A model generated the notes under the pieces. That model was not told the DNA's origin. It searched no databases and was given only the letters and a program-made list of their open reading frames with translations. Below, one piece after another: positions 42,702-51,140 of a stretch of 55,565 nt of DNA. A program made the translations under genes and the position numbers. This DNA comes from Paracoccaceae bacterium (GTDB lineage: Bacteria > Pseudomonadota > Alphaproteobacteria > Rhodobacterales > Rhodobacteraceae), in NCBI GenBank assembly GCA_007694945.1, contig REER01000080.1, positions 1 to 55,565 of the forward strand. The letters run 5' to 3'. Position 1 is the stretch's first letter. Each line of letters begins with the position of its first letter.

Positions 42702-43237
42702 GGGCCGTGCTCGATGCCTGCGTGCTCTATCCCAGCGTGCTGCGCGAGATACTGCTGGGTGTGGCCGCGCGTGGGGGCCTCACCCCGCTCTGGTCGGCGC
42801 GCCTGCTCGGGGAATGGCAACGCGCGGCCGCGCGCCTCGGGCCCGAGGGGGAAGCCATCGCCAGTGGCGAAATCGCGCGCCTGCGCGCCGATTGGCCCGA
42901 GGCCGAGATCGCCGCAGACCCGAGCGTTGAGGCGCGACTCTGGTTGCCCGACCCGGCGGATGCGCATGTGCTGGCCACGGCGATTGCCGGACAGGCCGCC
43001 TGGATCATCACGCTGAACCTGCGCGATTTCCCTTCCCGCGTGCTCGGCCCCGAGGGCGTGCGGGCGCAAAGCCCCGATGATTTCCTTATGGCGCGATGGC
43101 TGGAAAACGCGAGGCGCGTGGAGAGCGCCGTGCAAGAGGCGCATGAGCGGACAGAGGCGGCTTCGGGGCGCGCGCAGGATCTGCGCGCATTGCTGAAACG
43201 TGCGAGATTGCCGCGCTTGGGCAAGGCACTGGGGTGA
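42698..43237 (+). CDS. RSP_2648-type PIN domain protein
   Basis: The 179-residue protein is a PIN-fold ribonuclease-like protein: VLDACVLYPS with the first acidic residue (Asp6), LGEWQRAA with Glu, DPADAHVLATA with Asp, and TLNLRDFPS with the last Asp, all four acidic positions present. It matches the RSP_2648 family of Rhodobacteraceae. The ATG overlaps the RlmI-like stop by 4 bases, so it is translationally coupled to an rRNA methyltransferase gene, and no antitoxin gene is adjacent. A role in rRNA or tRNA processing is as plausible as a toxin role. Confidence 0.85.
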   Translation: MRAVLDACVLYPSVLREILLGVAARGGLTPLWSARLLGEWQRAAARLGPEGEAIASGEIARLRADWPEAEIAADPSVEARLWLPDPADAHVLATAIAGQAAWIITLNLRDFPSRVLGPEGVRAQSPDDFLMARWLENARRVESAVQEAHERTEAASGRAQDLRALLKRARLPRLGKALG

Positions 43238-43347
43238 AGGTCGGAGCAGCGTTGTTTGCGCCTTGCATGGGGCATTACGATCGAACGAAATGCTTGCTTC
43301 GGTCTCAGATCATGGGGAGTTTGCACTTCGGAACAACGAAACGGAGG

Positions 43348-43373
43348 GGGGGGCGCGCAAAGCGCGCGCCCCC
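43348..43373. repeat. GC-rich AAA-loop hairpin
   Basis: GGGGG-GCGCGC-AAA-GCGCGC-(G)-CCCCC is a stem of 11 pairs with one bulge, between the PIN gene and ubiK. On the plus strand TT follows, so it could terminate the PIN transcript. It shares a core with 27163 and 37409. Confidence 0.65.
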
Positions 43374-43402
43374 TTGCAATCACAATAATCCCTTAAAAAG
43401 GA

Positions 43403-43654
43403 TCAGCCATCCTTTGCGCCCGCCTCCAACGCATCGAGACGCGCCTTCAACGCCTCATTCTCTTCACGCGCCTTCTGGGCCATGGCGCGCACCGCATCGA
43501 ACTCCTCGCGGGTCACGAAATCGCGGTCAGCGAGCCAACGGTCCATCATGCTCTTGACAGCGGTCTCCGCCTCACTCCGTGCGCCCTGCGCGACACCCAT
43601 CGCGTTGGTCATCAATTGCGAGACATCATCCAGAAATCGGTTGCGCGTCTGCAT
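43403..43654 (-). CDS. ubiK: Ubiquinone biosynthesis accessory factor UbiK
   Basis: The 83-residue protein matches UbiK (BMFP/DUF526): an N-terminal amphipathic part (FLDDVSQLMTNAMGVAQGARSEAE), then MMDRWLADRDFVTREEFDAVRAMAQKAREEN and a C-terminal coiled coil NEALKARLDALEAG. UbiK trimerises, binds lipids and scaffolds the aerobic Ubi complex with UbiJ. The 83-residue length is typical. It is convergent with the PIN gene and divergent from lgt. Confidence 0.92.
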   Translation of the reverse strand: MQTRNRFLDDVSQLMTNAMGVAQGARSEAETAVKSMMDRWLADRDFVTREEFDAVRAMAQKAREENEALKARLDALEAGAKDG

Positions 43655-43769
43655 TGGCTCTGCCTTTCGAAAACTTCATCCTCTATATGTGACACGCGCG
43701 CCCAAAACTCAAGGTTGACTTCCCCCGCATCGGCGCGCCAAACAGTCGCGACATCTCAAGCGAAGTGCC

Positions 43770-44669
43770 ATGATGACCCCTCTCGCGATCCTCTTTCCCG
43801 ATATCAGCCCCGAAATCTTCACCATCGATATCGGCAATTTCTCCTTTGCGCTGCGCTGGTATGCACTGGCCTATGTCGTGGGCTTTCTGGCTGGGTGGTG
43901 GATTATCTACCGGCTGATGAAGCGCCCTGAACTCTGGCCCGGGGACAAGGCCCCCATGGAGCCCGGGCGCGTCGAAACGCTGCTTACATATGTCGTGCTG
44001 GGCGTCATTCTTGGCGGGCGGCTGGGCTTTGTGGTCTTCTATCAACCCGCCTATTACCTTGCCAATCCAATGGAAATCCTGCGCGTCTGGGAGGGCGGCA
44101 TGTCCTTTCATGGCGGGTTCGTCGGGGTGCTTCTGGCGGCCGTCCTGTTCTGCCGCCGGCATTCGGTGCCTTTGCTGCAGGTCGCCGATTCCATCACGCT
44201 GGTAGCTCCCATCGGGATCGGGCTGGGGCGCGTTGCGAATTTCATCAATGCCGAGCTCTGGGGGCGGCCCACAACCCAGCCCTGGGGCGTGGTCTTTCCG
44301 GGCCAGCAGGCGCAAACCTGCCCGGCAGACTGGGGTGCCGCACTCTGCGCGCGCCATCCGACACAGCTCTACGAGGCCGCGCTTGAGGGCGCGTTGCTCT
44401 TTGCCGTGCTGGCCTTCATGGTCTGGCGCGGGGGCTGGCTGAAGCGACCCGGCGCGGTCACGGGCGTCTTTGTCGCGGGCTACGGTTTGGGGCGCTTCAT
44501 TGTCGAGTTCTTCCGTCAGGCGGATCCGCAATTCATCACTGCCGAGAACCCGCTTGGCCATGTCATCGCCCTCGGGCCGCTGGGTATGACCATGGGGCAG
44601 GTGCTCTCGGCCCCGATGATTGTTGCGGGACTTCTGGTGCTGCTCTGGCCACGCCGCGCGACGGCATGA
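43770..44669 (+). CDS. lgt: Phosphatidylglycerol-prolipoprotein diacylglyceryl transferase
   Basis: Lgt attaches diacylglycerol to the lipobox cysteine of prolipoproteins, the first step of lipoprotein maturation. The 299-residue protein has seven membrane segments, GGMSFHGGFVGVL with the essential His, and the signature GLGRVANFINAELWGRPT (usually GRIGNFINxE). The C-terminal FRQADPQF and MTMGQVLS are family-like. It starts a three-gene operon: its stop overlaps the midA start, which in turn overlaps pgeF. Confidence 0.96.
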   Translation: MMTPLAILFPDISPEIFTIDIGNFSFALRWYALAYVVGFLAGWWIIYRLMKRPELWPGDKAPMEPGRVETLLTYVVLGVILGGRLGFVVFYQPAYYLANPMEILRVWEGGMSFHGGFVGVLLAAVLFCRRHSVPLLQVADSITLVAPIGIGLGRVANFINAELWGRPTTQPWGVVFPGQQAQTCPADWGAALCARHPTQLYEAALEGALLFAVLAFMVWRGGWLKRPGAVTGVFVAGYGLGRFIVEFFRQADPQFITAENPLGHVIALGPLGMTMGQVLSAPMIVAGLLVLLWPRRATA

Positions 44670-45730
44670 CGGCACTCAAGGCCGCACTTCTTCGCCAGAT
44701 CCGGGCGCAGGGCCCGTTGAGCATCACTGAGTACATGACCCAATGCCTGCTGCACCCGGAGCATGGCTATTACGCAACCCGCGACCCGCTCGGCGAAGCG
44801 GGCGATTTCACCACGGCCCCCGAGGTCAGCCAGATCTTCGGCGAGATGCTCGGGCTGTTGCTGGCGCAGGTCTGGATTGATCAGGGCGCGCCTGCGCCCT
44901 TCACCCTGGCCGAGCTTGGCCCCGGGCGCGGCACGCTCCTGGCCGATGCTCTGCGCGCCACAGCACGCGTGCCGAGGTTTCACGAAAGCCTCGATCTGCA
45001 TCTGGTCGAGGCGTCGGCACCCTTCCGCGCGGCGCAAGCCGCACGCCTCGGCGAATTCTCTCCCATATGGCATGACACCGCCGATAGCCTGCCCGATCAG
45101 CCGCTCTTCCTCATCGCCAATGAATTCTTCGACGCGCTGCCGATCCGGCAATTCCAACGTCAGGGCAATGCTTGGGCCGAGCGGATGGTGGGGGCCTCGG
45201 GCGATGCTCTGGTCATGGGGCTGGCACCTCCTGCGCCCCTTGCCGCGCTCGCGCACAGGCTCGATGATACCGAGGAGGGCCAGATCGTCGAGACCTGCGC
45301 CCCTGCCCGCACGGTGATCGAGGCCCTGCGCGACCGGATCACCGCCCATGGCGGCTTTGCCCTGATCATCGATTATGGCGACTGGCGCAGCCTTGGCGAT
45401 ACACTGCAGGCCCTGCGCGCACATCGCTTCGACGACCCGCTCGCCCATCCAGGCATGGCCGATCTGACCGCGCATGTCGATTTCGAAGCCCTCGCGCAGA
45501 CAGCGCAACCGCTGCGCACGACACAACTCACCCCCCAGGGCTATCTGCTTGAACGGCTGGGCATCACCCAGCGCGCCGAGGCGCTTGCCCGCCGCTTGGG
45601 CGGTGCAGCATTACAAAGCCATATTGCGGCCCATCGACGCTTGACGCACCCCGAGGAAATGGGTCACCTGTTCAAAGCCATGGGGCTTTTCCCCTCATCG
45701 GCCCCGCTCCCGCCCGGTTTTGACCCATGA
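44666..45730 (+). CDS. MidA/NDUFAF7-family SAM-dependent methyltransferase
   Basis: The 354-residue protein matches the COG1565 (MidA/NDUFAF7) methyltransferase family. Features are PLSITEYMTQCLLHPEHGYYATRDP, GDFTTAPEVSQIFGEMLGLL, the SAM-binding LAELGPGRGTLLADALRA, IANEFFDALPIRQF, and HVDFEALAQ. The human homologue symmetrically dimethylates an arginine of complex I NDUFS2 during assembly; the bacterial target is probably NuoD-like, by inference. The start overlaps the lgt stop (ATGA) and the stop overlaps pgeF. Confidence 0.92.
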   Translation: MTALKAALLRQIRAQGPLSITEYMTQCLLHPEHGYYATRDPLGEAGDFTTAPEVSQIFGEMLGLLLAQVWIDQGAPAPFTLAELGPGRGTLLADALRATARVPRFHESLDLHLVEASAPFRAAQAARLGEFSPIWHDTADSLPDQPLFLIANEFFDALPIRQFQRQGNAWAERMVGASGDALVMGLAPPAPLAALAHRLDDTEEGQIVETCAPARTVIEALRDRITAHGGFALIIDYGDWRSLGDTLQALRAHRFDDPLAHPGMADLTAHVDFEALAQTAQPLRTTQLTPQGYLLERLGITQRAEALARRLGGAALQSHIAAHRRLTHPEEMGHLFKAMGLFPSSAPLPPGFDP

Positions 45731-46491
45731 CGCTCGAGATCCTGACCGCCGACACGCTTGCCCCTCTGCGCCACGGGTTCTTTACCCGGCGTGGTGGCGC
45801 CTCGTCGGGGATCTTTGCCGGGCTGAATTGCGGCGCGGGCTCGAGTGATCAGAGCGCCACAGTGCGGATGAACCGCGCCCGCGTGGCCGAAGCCATGGAG
45901 GTCGCTCCCGAGGCGCTTGTCACCATCCATCAGACCCATTCGCCCGATGTTGTTACACTGGACGATCCTCCTGCCCCGGACGCGCCAAACCCCGAGGGCG
46001 ACGCGCTGGTCACGGCCACCCCCGGGCTTGCGTTGGGCATTCTGACCGCTGACTGCCAGCCTGTGCTGTTCGCTGATACCGAAGCCGGGGTCATTGGAGC
46101 GGCCCATGCTGGCTGGCGCGGTGCACTGGATGGCGTGCTGGAGAATACGCTCGAGGCGATGGTGACCCTTGGCGCGGAGCGGGGTCGCATACGCGCCGTG
46201 ATTGGCCCCTGTATCAGCCAGCGGGCCTATGAGGTCGGGCAGGAATTCCTCGAGACATTCATGGACGCGGACCCCGCCCATGCGCGGTTTTTCATCAATG
46301 GGGCCGAGGGGAAGTATCAATTCGATCTTGTGGGTTTCGGCCTGGCACAACTGCGCGACGCTGGCGTGGCCGATGCCCAGTGGCTCGGCCATTGCACTTA
46401 TGAGGACCCCGCGCGATTCTACTCCTATCGCCGCTCGGTGCATGAAGGTCAGGCCGATTATGGGCGGCTGATTTCGGTCATCCGCTTGTAA
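45727..46491 (+). CDS. pgeF: Peptidoglycan editing factor PgeF
   Basis: The 254-residue protein belongs to the YfiH/PgeF laccase-domain family (DUF152). Features are HGFFTRRGGASSGIFAGLNCG, TIHQTHSPDV, ILTADCQPVLFAD, AAHAGWRGALDGVLENTLEAM, IGPCISQRAYEVG and the closing ARFYSYRRS. His and Cys residues in these motifs form the zinc or copper site. PgeF clears aberrant muropeptides carrying L-Ser in place of L-Ala. It ends the lgt-midA-pgeF operon. Confidence 0.95.
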   Translation: MTLEILTADTLAPLRHGFFTRRGGASSGIFAGLNCGAGSSDQSATVRMNRARVAEAMEVAPEALVTIHQTHSPDVVTLDDPPAPDAPNPEGDALVTATPGLALGILTADCQPVLFADTEAGVIGAAHAGWRGALDGVLENTLEAMVTLGAERGRIRAVIGPCISQRAYEVGQEFLETFMDADPAHARFFINGAEGKYQFDLVGFGLAQLRDAGVADAQWLGHCTYEDPARFYSYRRSVHEGQADYGRLISVIRL

Positions 46492-46627
46492 GCCTCCGGC
46501 ACAGTCGCGGCGGCGGCACGAAAACGCCGCGCAATCTTCGCCATACTGCCCCAGTCGCGCCCGAATCCAGCGGCATATTCCAACCTGAGCTAGAAACCAC
46601 GCCCTGTTCAGGCGGAAGGACAACAAC

Positions 46628-46774
46628 ATGGAAAAACAAGCAACACAGCGCTGGATCGCCAATCTCATCGCTGAGTCAGAGCGCCACATGCCTGTTCTGC
46701 CTTGGGCGCGCGCCGCGAAACAAGAGCGCCGTCAGGCACTTGCTGAAGAGCAGGAAAAACGTGCCTGCGGCTAA
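46628..46774 (+). CDS. Small soluble protein (48 aa)
   Basis: The 48-residue product is charged and helical (TQRWIANLIAESERHMPVLPW, then AAKQERRQALAEEQEKRA) with one C-terminal Cys. It lacks membrane segments. GGAAGGA lies about 7 bases before the ATG at 46628. Similar short peptides occur in Rhodobacteraceae, but I cannot name a family. A hairpin terminator shared with hsp20 follows. Confidence 0.6.
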   Translation: MEKQATQRWIANLIAESERHMPVLPWARAAKQERRQALAEEQEKRACG

Positions 46775-46851
46775 ACCCAAACAAGACCTTTCAGGATATT
46801 TCAGAACCAAGCTGTCGTAACGAGTGGCTTTTTTATGGTACCAACTTGGTA

Positions 46852-46877
46852 AAGGGCGCTCTTGTCAGAGCGCCCTT
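46852..46877. terminator. Bidirectional hairpin between the 48-aa gene and hsp20
   Basis: AAGGGCGCTCT-TGTC-AGAGCGCCCTT is a perfect 11-bp stem with a 4-base loop, between convergent genes. Flanking A and T bases are weak on both strands. Confidence 0.75.
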
Positions 46878-46934
46878 GTCTTATCAGCATCTGTGGTGAG
46901 CCCCTTGGTGAAAGGGGCTGCTGGCGCTAATCGC

Positions 46935-47408
46935 TCAGGCTGCTTCAGGCGCTTTTTCGGCCTCGACGAGCCGACCAGAACCGGCATCGGTCTGAATGGC
47001 AATCCTGCGCGGCTTGAGCGCCTCGGGCAATTCGCGAGCCAATTCGACGTGCAGCATGCCATCAATATGCCGGGCACCTGTCACGCGCACATGGTCCGCC
47101 AGATGGAACCGGCGCTCGAACGCTCGGGTGGCAATACCGCGATGCAGGAATTGGCGGTCCGTCTCATCTTCCGAGCTACGCCCGGCGATGATCAGCGCAT
47201 TTTCCTTGACCTCGACACCCAGGTCCTCAGGGGCAAAACCCGCGACGGCTATCGATATCCGATAGGCGTTTTCATCAATTTTCTCGATATTATAGGGCGG
47301 GTAGCTCGGCGCCTGCAGGTCGGTCGCAAGCACACGGTCAAGCATGTCGGCCATGCGGTCGAAACCGATCGTGGCACGATAGAGCGGGGTTGGATCAAAA
47401 CGACGCAT
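46935..47408 (-). CDS. Small heat-shock protein Hsp20
   Basis: The 157-residue protein is an alpha-crystallin-type chaperone that holds unfolded proteins for refolding. The N-terminus RRFDPTPLYRATIGFDRMADMLDR and the crystallin domain (PPYNIEKIDENAYRISIAVAGF to GMLHVELARELPE) match IbpA-like class A proteins; the C-terminal IxI motif is in RRIAIQT. GGAGG abuts the first ATG (47414) but sits 6 bases before the second (47408), so 47408 is the start. An RpoH-like promoter lies upstream. Confidence 0.93.
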   Translation of the reverse strand: MRRFDPTPLYRATIGFDRMADMLDRVLATDLQAPSYPPYNIEKIDENAYRISIAVAGFAPEDLGVEVKENALIIAGRSSEDETDRQFLHRGIATRAFERRFHLADHVRVTGARHIDGMLHVELARELPEALKPRRIAIQTDAGSGRLVEAEKAPEAA

Positions 47409-47511
47409 CAGCATCCTCCATTTGAAGCGATACAGGTTTGGCGCCTTCCATTACGGACAGGCGCGGTTTCGATGGTGCCGGGTCCACTATTCGGCCCCCG
47501 ACCCGAGGCAG

Positions 47512-47540
47512 AGGTGGGGATTGTCTGATGCGCTGTCAAG
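47512..47540 (-). promoter_or_regulatory. RpoH-like promoter of hsp20
   Basis: On the minus strand CTTGACA (47540-47534) and CCCCACCT (47519-47512) have a 14-base spacer, close to the heat-shock consensus CTTGAAA / CCCCATnT. A leader of about 90 bases follows, ending in CTTC-AAAT-GGAG, a small hairpin that covers the ribosome site and could act as an RNA thermometer. Confidence 0.5.
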
Positions 47541-47604
47541 ACCTGAGCGCACAGCCAAAAGTCACTTTAAATATCGCACATAAGTTTTTGTTTTAGCTAT
47601 ATAC

Positions 47605-48435
47605 TTATGGCCGAAGAAAGCGCGCGCCACCACCCGCGCTCATCTCGCGCGGGGTGTTGTCCTGCGCAGAGGGCGCCTGGATGAAGCGCCGGTCGGAGGC
47701 ATCGAGCGCCGCGCGTAGCACGTCCAGCCGCGGCCCCAGCGACACACCGAAAGAAATATCCTGCAACGCACCATCAACCTGACCGCGCCCCATGGCCGAA
47801 ACCACCGAGACGATATGCGCCCGCCCGCCCGAGATCGCAAAGACGGGTGCCCCGCTCGACCCGAAATCGACCGAGCAGGACATCACCAGCACCCCGTTGC
47901 GCTGACGCTCGAGCACCCGGCAGCGTTCCTGCAGCGAGGGCGCCTCGGCCCGGCCGCGCCCATAGGACACAACGCCCACCTGATCGCCGCTGCGCGGCTC
48001 GGTATAGACGGCAAAGGGCGTCACACCGCGATTGCGGATCGGATGCGTCAGCTCCAGAAGCGCCAGATCATGCGAGACATTGCTCGACTCGACCCCGCCA
48101 GCAGGGTCATAGCGCGGATGGACGACCGAACGCAGCACGCGCCCCTCGGCAGCAGCGCGCCCGTTGCGCCAGCCCGCGCGGAAAACGATCTCCGCATCCT
48201 CGTACCGTGCGCCAGTGTCGCTGTCGAAGAGGCAATGCGCCGCTGTCAGCACCAGCCTCTCCGAGATCAGCGCGCCAGTGCAAAAGCCCCTGCGGCCGAT
48301 ATCGATTCGCCCGACGCCTTCCCATCCCTGCACCTGCAAGCCAGTCTCGAGCGATTGCAGGGGCCGGTCCGAACTCTGGCCCAGCGCTGCTGAAGCAAGT
48401 GCGACGAGGAAGGCAAAGGCAAGCGGCAGGCGCAT
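47605..48435 (-). CDS. Secreted trypsin-like serine protease (S1)
   Basis: The 276-residue protein has a signal peptide (residues 1-20, ending ALGQ) and a chymotrypsin fold with the full triad: His in LTAAHCLFD, Asp in SHDLALLELTH, Ser in DFGSSGAPVF. The oxyanion sequence is GSSGAP in place of GDSGGP, the change seen in V8-like and other glutamyl-type S1 enzymes, so specificity is unclear. The C-terminal 40 residues are a low-complexity tail. It is periplasmic or extracellular. The I78-type inhibitor lipoprotein at 3432 could be relevant but is far away. Confidence 0.88.
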   Translation of the reverse strand: MRLPLAFAFLVALASAALGQSSDRPLQSLETGLQVQGWEGVGRIDIGRRGFCTGALISERLVLTAAHCLFDSDTGARYEDAEIVFRAGWRNGRAAAEGRVLRSVVHPRYDPAGGVESSNVSHDLALLELTHPIRNRGVTPFAVYTEPRSGDQVGVVSYGRGRAEAPSLQERCRVLERQRNGVLVMSCSVDFGSSGAPVFAISGGRAHIVSVVSAMGRGQVDGALQDISFGVSLGPRLDVLRAALDASDRRFIQAPSAQDNTPREMSAGGGARFLRP

Positions 48436-48559
48436 GGCGGACTCCGATCAAATTCGGAGCCGGGATTAACGGCCCATCATGGCAGCATCATGTCCGGGTG
48501 ATGACAAAGCAGGGATGCGTCGCTATGCGATGCAGCCCTGCCCGGAATATCTCTGGCTG

Positions 48560-49876
48560 TCACGCCCGCTCGGTCAGCGCGGGCAGTTCCGCCTCGGCCA
48601 GCGCAGGCGGCAGCGGCCCGCCCGTTGCCCAGTCCAGCAACTCGACCGTGTGCACGATCGGCACCTGCGTCCCGCTGCCGATCTGCATCATGCAGCCGAT
48701 ATTGCCTGCCGCGATGATGTCGGGCGATTTCGCCTCGAGCGTCGCCACCTTGCGCGCTTTCAACTCACCGGAAATCTTGGGCTGCATCAGGTTATAGGTG
48801 CCTGCCGAGCCACAGCAGAGATGGCTGTCCTTGGGTTCCACCACTTCGAAACCCGCGCGCTTGAGCAGATCCTTTGGGTAGGTCTTGATCTGCTGGCCAT
48901 GCTGGAGCGAGCAAGCGGCGTGATAAGCTACCCGCAACCCCTTGGACGCACCTTGCGGCAAGTCGAGCTTCATCAGCACTTCGCTGACATCCATCGCGAT
49001 TCCGGCCACGGCCTTGGCTTCTTCGGCCAACACCTCATTGCGGAACATATGCCCGTAATCCTTGACGGTCGTGCCGCATCCGCTGGTATTGATCACCACT
49101 GCATCCAGCCCCTCGCCCTGCATCTCGCGCCACCAGGCCCGGATATTCTTCGCGGCTGTCGCATGGCTCTCGGCGGTCTTGCCCATATGATGCGTCAGCG
49201 CCCCGCAACAGCCCTGCCCTTCGGCAATCACCACCTCGCATCCCAGACGGCGCAAGAGCCGAATGGTCGCGTCATTGATATCGGTATTCAGCGCCCGCTG
49301 CGCGCAGCCCGTCATCAGCGCCAACCGCATCTTGCGCTCGCCAATCGCCGGAAAGACCTGCGGGTCATCATTGCGGCTGACGGGCGGGATCTGCTTCGGC
49401 GCCATCTCCAGCATCGCGCGCAGCCGCGCATCGGGCATCAGCCCCTTCAAAGGCCGCCCGATCTTCGCGCCCAGAAGTGCAAGCCGGAAGCGCGTCGGGT
49501 AAGGCAGGATCTGCGCCAGCGTCCAGCGCAGCACGCGCTCGAACAGGGGCCGCTTGTAAGTCTGTTCGATGTACTCGCGCGCATGATCCACAAGGTGCAT
49601 GTAATGCACGCCAGAAGGGCACGTCGTCATGCAGGCGAGGCAGGAGAGGCAGCGATCGATATGCTTGACCGTCTTCTCATCCGCCGGCCGCCCCTTCTCG
49701 AGCATGTCCTTGATCAGGTAGATACGCCCGCGCGGGCTGTCCAGCTCATCGCCCAGAATGGCATAGGTCGGGCAGGTTGCCGTGCAGAACCCGCAATGCA
49801 CGCAGGTCCGCAGCACCTCGTTCGAGCGCTGGATGGCCGGTTCTTTCAACTGCTCTACGGTGAAATTCGTCTGCAT
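48560..49876 (-). CDS. glcF: Glycolate oxidase iron-sulfur subunit GlcF
   Basis: GlcF is the ferredoxin-like subunit of membrane-bound glycolate oxidase, passing electrons from GlcDE to quinone. The 438-residue protein has two 4Fe-4S motifs near the N-terminus, CVHCGFCTATCPTY and CLSCLACMTTCPSG, and two CCG domains (GCCGALTHHMG and CCGSAGTYN). The start at 49876 is standard. It follows glcE after 6 bases and ends the glcDEF cluster. Confidence 0.95.
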   Translation of the reverse strand: MQTNFTVEQLKEPAIQRSNEVLRTCVHCGFCTATCPTYAILGDELDSPRGRIYLIKDMLEKGRPADEKTVKHIDRCLSCLACMTTCPSGVHYMHLVDHAREYIEQTYKRPLFERVLRWTLAQILPYPTRFRLALLGAKIGRPLKGLMPDARLRAMLEMAPKQIPPVSRNDDPQVFPAIGERKMRLALMTGCAQRALNTDINDATIRLLRRLGCEVVIAEGQGCCGALTHHMGKTAESHATAAKNIRAWWREMQGEGLDAVVINTSGCGTTVKDYGHMFRNEVLAEEAKAVAGIAMDVSEVLMKLDLPQGASKGLRVAYHAACSLQHGQQIKTYPKDLLKRAGFEVVEPKDSHLCCGSAGTYNLMQPKISGELKARKVATLEAKSPDIIAAGNIGCMMQIGSGTQVPIVHTVELLDWATGGPLPPALAEAELPALTERA

Positions 49877-49882
49877 CTTGCC

Positions 49883-50983
49883 TTACCCCATCAGTCCCGG
49901 ATTGAGCACTCCGCGCGGATCGAACCGCGCCCGCAGGCCCTGCGCCAGCGCCGCCACTGGCGCGGCCTCGGGCTGGAACACCGGCACGGCCGCCCGCGTC
50001 GCCTCCGAGCCGCGGATCAGCGTCGCATGGCCCTTGAACGCCCCAAGGCTCGCGCGGAGATCACGCCGCTCGGCCACCAACGCCCAGATCAGCCCGCCGC
50101 CCCAATCCATCACCACCGGGCAGTCCGCCCGCGCCACCAGATCCGGCGCCTCCGAGGGCCGTACCGAGAGCCGCCAGACATCGCCCGCGGCCCTGGCAAA
50201 ACCGCGCACATTGCGGATATCCCGCCACAATTCTGCGCTGGCGTCACTCTCCAGAACCTCCCAATCCCCGCCAAGCGCCGCGCGCAGCGCGGCGCCCCTG
50301 TAACTCACCTGTTCCGCAAACCCCTCGATCCTGAGCGCGACGCGCCCATCCGCCCCCCGCGCCGCGCCATTCACCTCATAGGGCGTGCCCAGCGCCTGCG
50401 ACATCAGCCGCACGGCCTCCGCAGGCGAGACCTCCGCGCTTACCAGCGTCACCTCCGCCGCGGGCACGGGCAAGAGCTTGAAGGAGCACTCGCTCAATAC
50501 CCCCAGCGTGCCCCATGAGCCTGCCATCAGCTTTACCAGATCATAGCCGGTGACATTCTTCATCACCCGCCCGCCATTCTTCACGATCGCCCCGCTGCCG
50601 TCGACAAAACGCAGCCCAATCAGCGAATCCCGACACGCCCCGGTCTGTACGCGCCGCGGCCCCGAGGCATTCGCGGCCACCATGCCCCCAACGGTTGGCT
50701 CACCGTCGCGCCCCAGTAGCGCGCGCATATCCATTGGTTCGAAGGGCAAGCGCTGCCCCTCTTTCGCCAGCGCCGCCTCTACCTCGGCCAGAGGCGTGCC
50801 CGCCTGCACCACCAGCGTCAGCGCGCCAGGCTCGTAGAGCGAGATGCCCGACAGCCCCGCTGTCTCCAGCACCTCGCCCGCCACAGGTCGCCCGATGGCC
50901 CGCGTCCCACCGCCACGCACCACCATGGGCCCCTTGGCAGTTCGCACCATCTCTGACAGCTCTTCCTCACTCGCAGGCCGCAT
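49883..50983 (-). CDS. glcE: Glycolate oxidase subunit GlcE
   Basis: GlcE is the FAD-binding partner subunit of glycolate oxidase. The 366-residue protein has an FAD_binding_4 domain: VVRGGGTRAIGRP, then PTVGGMVAANASGPRRVQTGACRDSLIGLRFV (50600-50700) and NGGRVMKNVTGYDLVKLMAGSWGTLGVLSE. The C-terminal part is shorter than in GlcD. It lies 158 bases downstream of glcD; this gap carries two copies of the 3'-end motif. It is 6 bases upstream of glcF. Confidence 0.94.
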   Translation of the reverse strand: MRPASEEELSEMVRTAKGPMVVRGGGTRAIGRPVAGEVLETAGLSGISLYEPGALTLVVQAGTPLAEVEAALAKEGQRLPFEPMDMRALLGRDGEPTVGGMVAANASGPRRVQTGACRDSLIGLRFVDGSGAIVKNGGRVMKNVTGYDLVKLMAGSWGTLGVLSECSFKLLPVPAAEVTLVSAEVSPAEAVRLMSQALGTPYEVNGAARGADGRVALRIEGFAEQVSYRGAALRAALGGDWEVLESDASAELWRDIRNVRGFARAAGDVWRLSVRPSEAPDLVARADCPVVMDWGGGLIWALVAERRDLRASLGAFKGHATLIRGSEATRAAVPVFQPEAAPVAALAQGLRARFDPRGVLNPGLMG

Positions 50984-51022
50984 GGCACAGGCTCCCCCAT
51001 CTCGTGCCCCAATCGAGGCTTC

Positions 51023-51040
51023 GTCTTGCCAAAAAAACTC
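51023..51040 (-). repeat. 3'-end motif copy 4 (weaker, minus sense)
   Basis: On the minus strand this reads GAGTTTTTTTGGCAAGAC, a diverged copy, between glcD and glcE about 100 bases after the glcD stop. Confidence 0.4.
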
Positions 51041-51098
51041 GAGAAAACATGGATTCCAGGCAGGCCAATCGTCTCAGGACCCAGCCCCGACAAACCGC

Positions 51099-51121
51099 AT
51101 TTTCTTGTCAGGAATACTCAA
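51099..51121 (-). repeat. 3'-end motif copy 3 (minus sense)
   Basis: On the minus strand this reads TTGAGTATTC, CTGACAAG, AAAAT. It begins 20 bases past the glcD stop, in the sense of glcD. Confidence 0.6.
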
Positions 51122-51140
51122 TCTTCAATAGCGGTTGGGC

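Noticed and set aside
42698-43237. Toxin-antitoxin module
   Set aside because: Only the PIN half is present; the overlapping partner is an rRNA methyltransferase, so a classical module is not supported.
46838-46852. TACCAA-C-TTGGTA near hsp20 as a third lld/glc operator
   Set aside because: Half-sites are in the wrong order and spacing; it lies between convergent gene ends.
48479-50518. 679-residue plus-strand reading frame
   Set aside because: It is the antisense shadow of glcF and glcE; composition is Arg/His/Gln-rich and no domain is seen.
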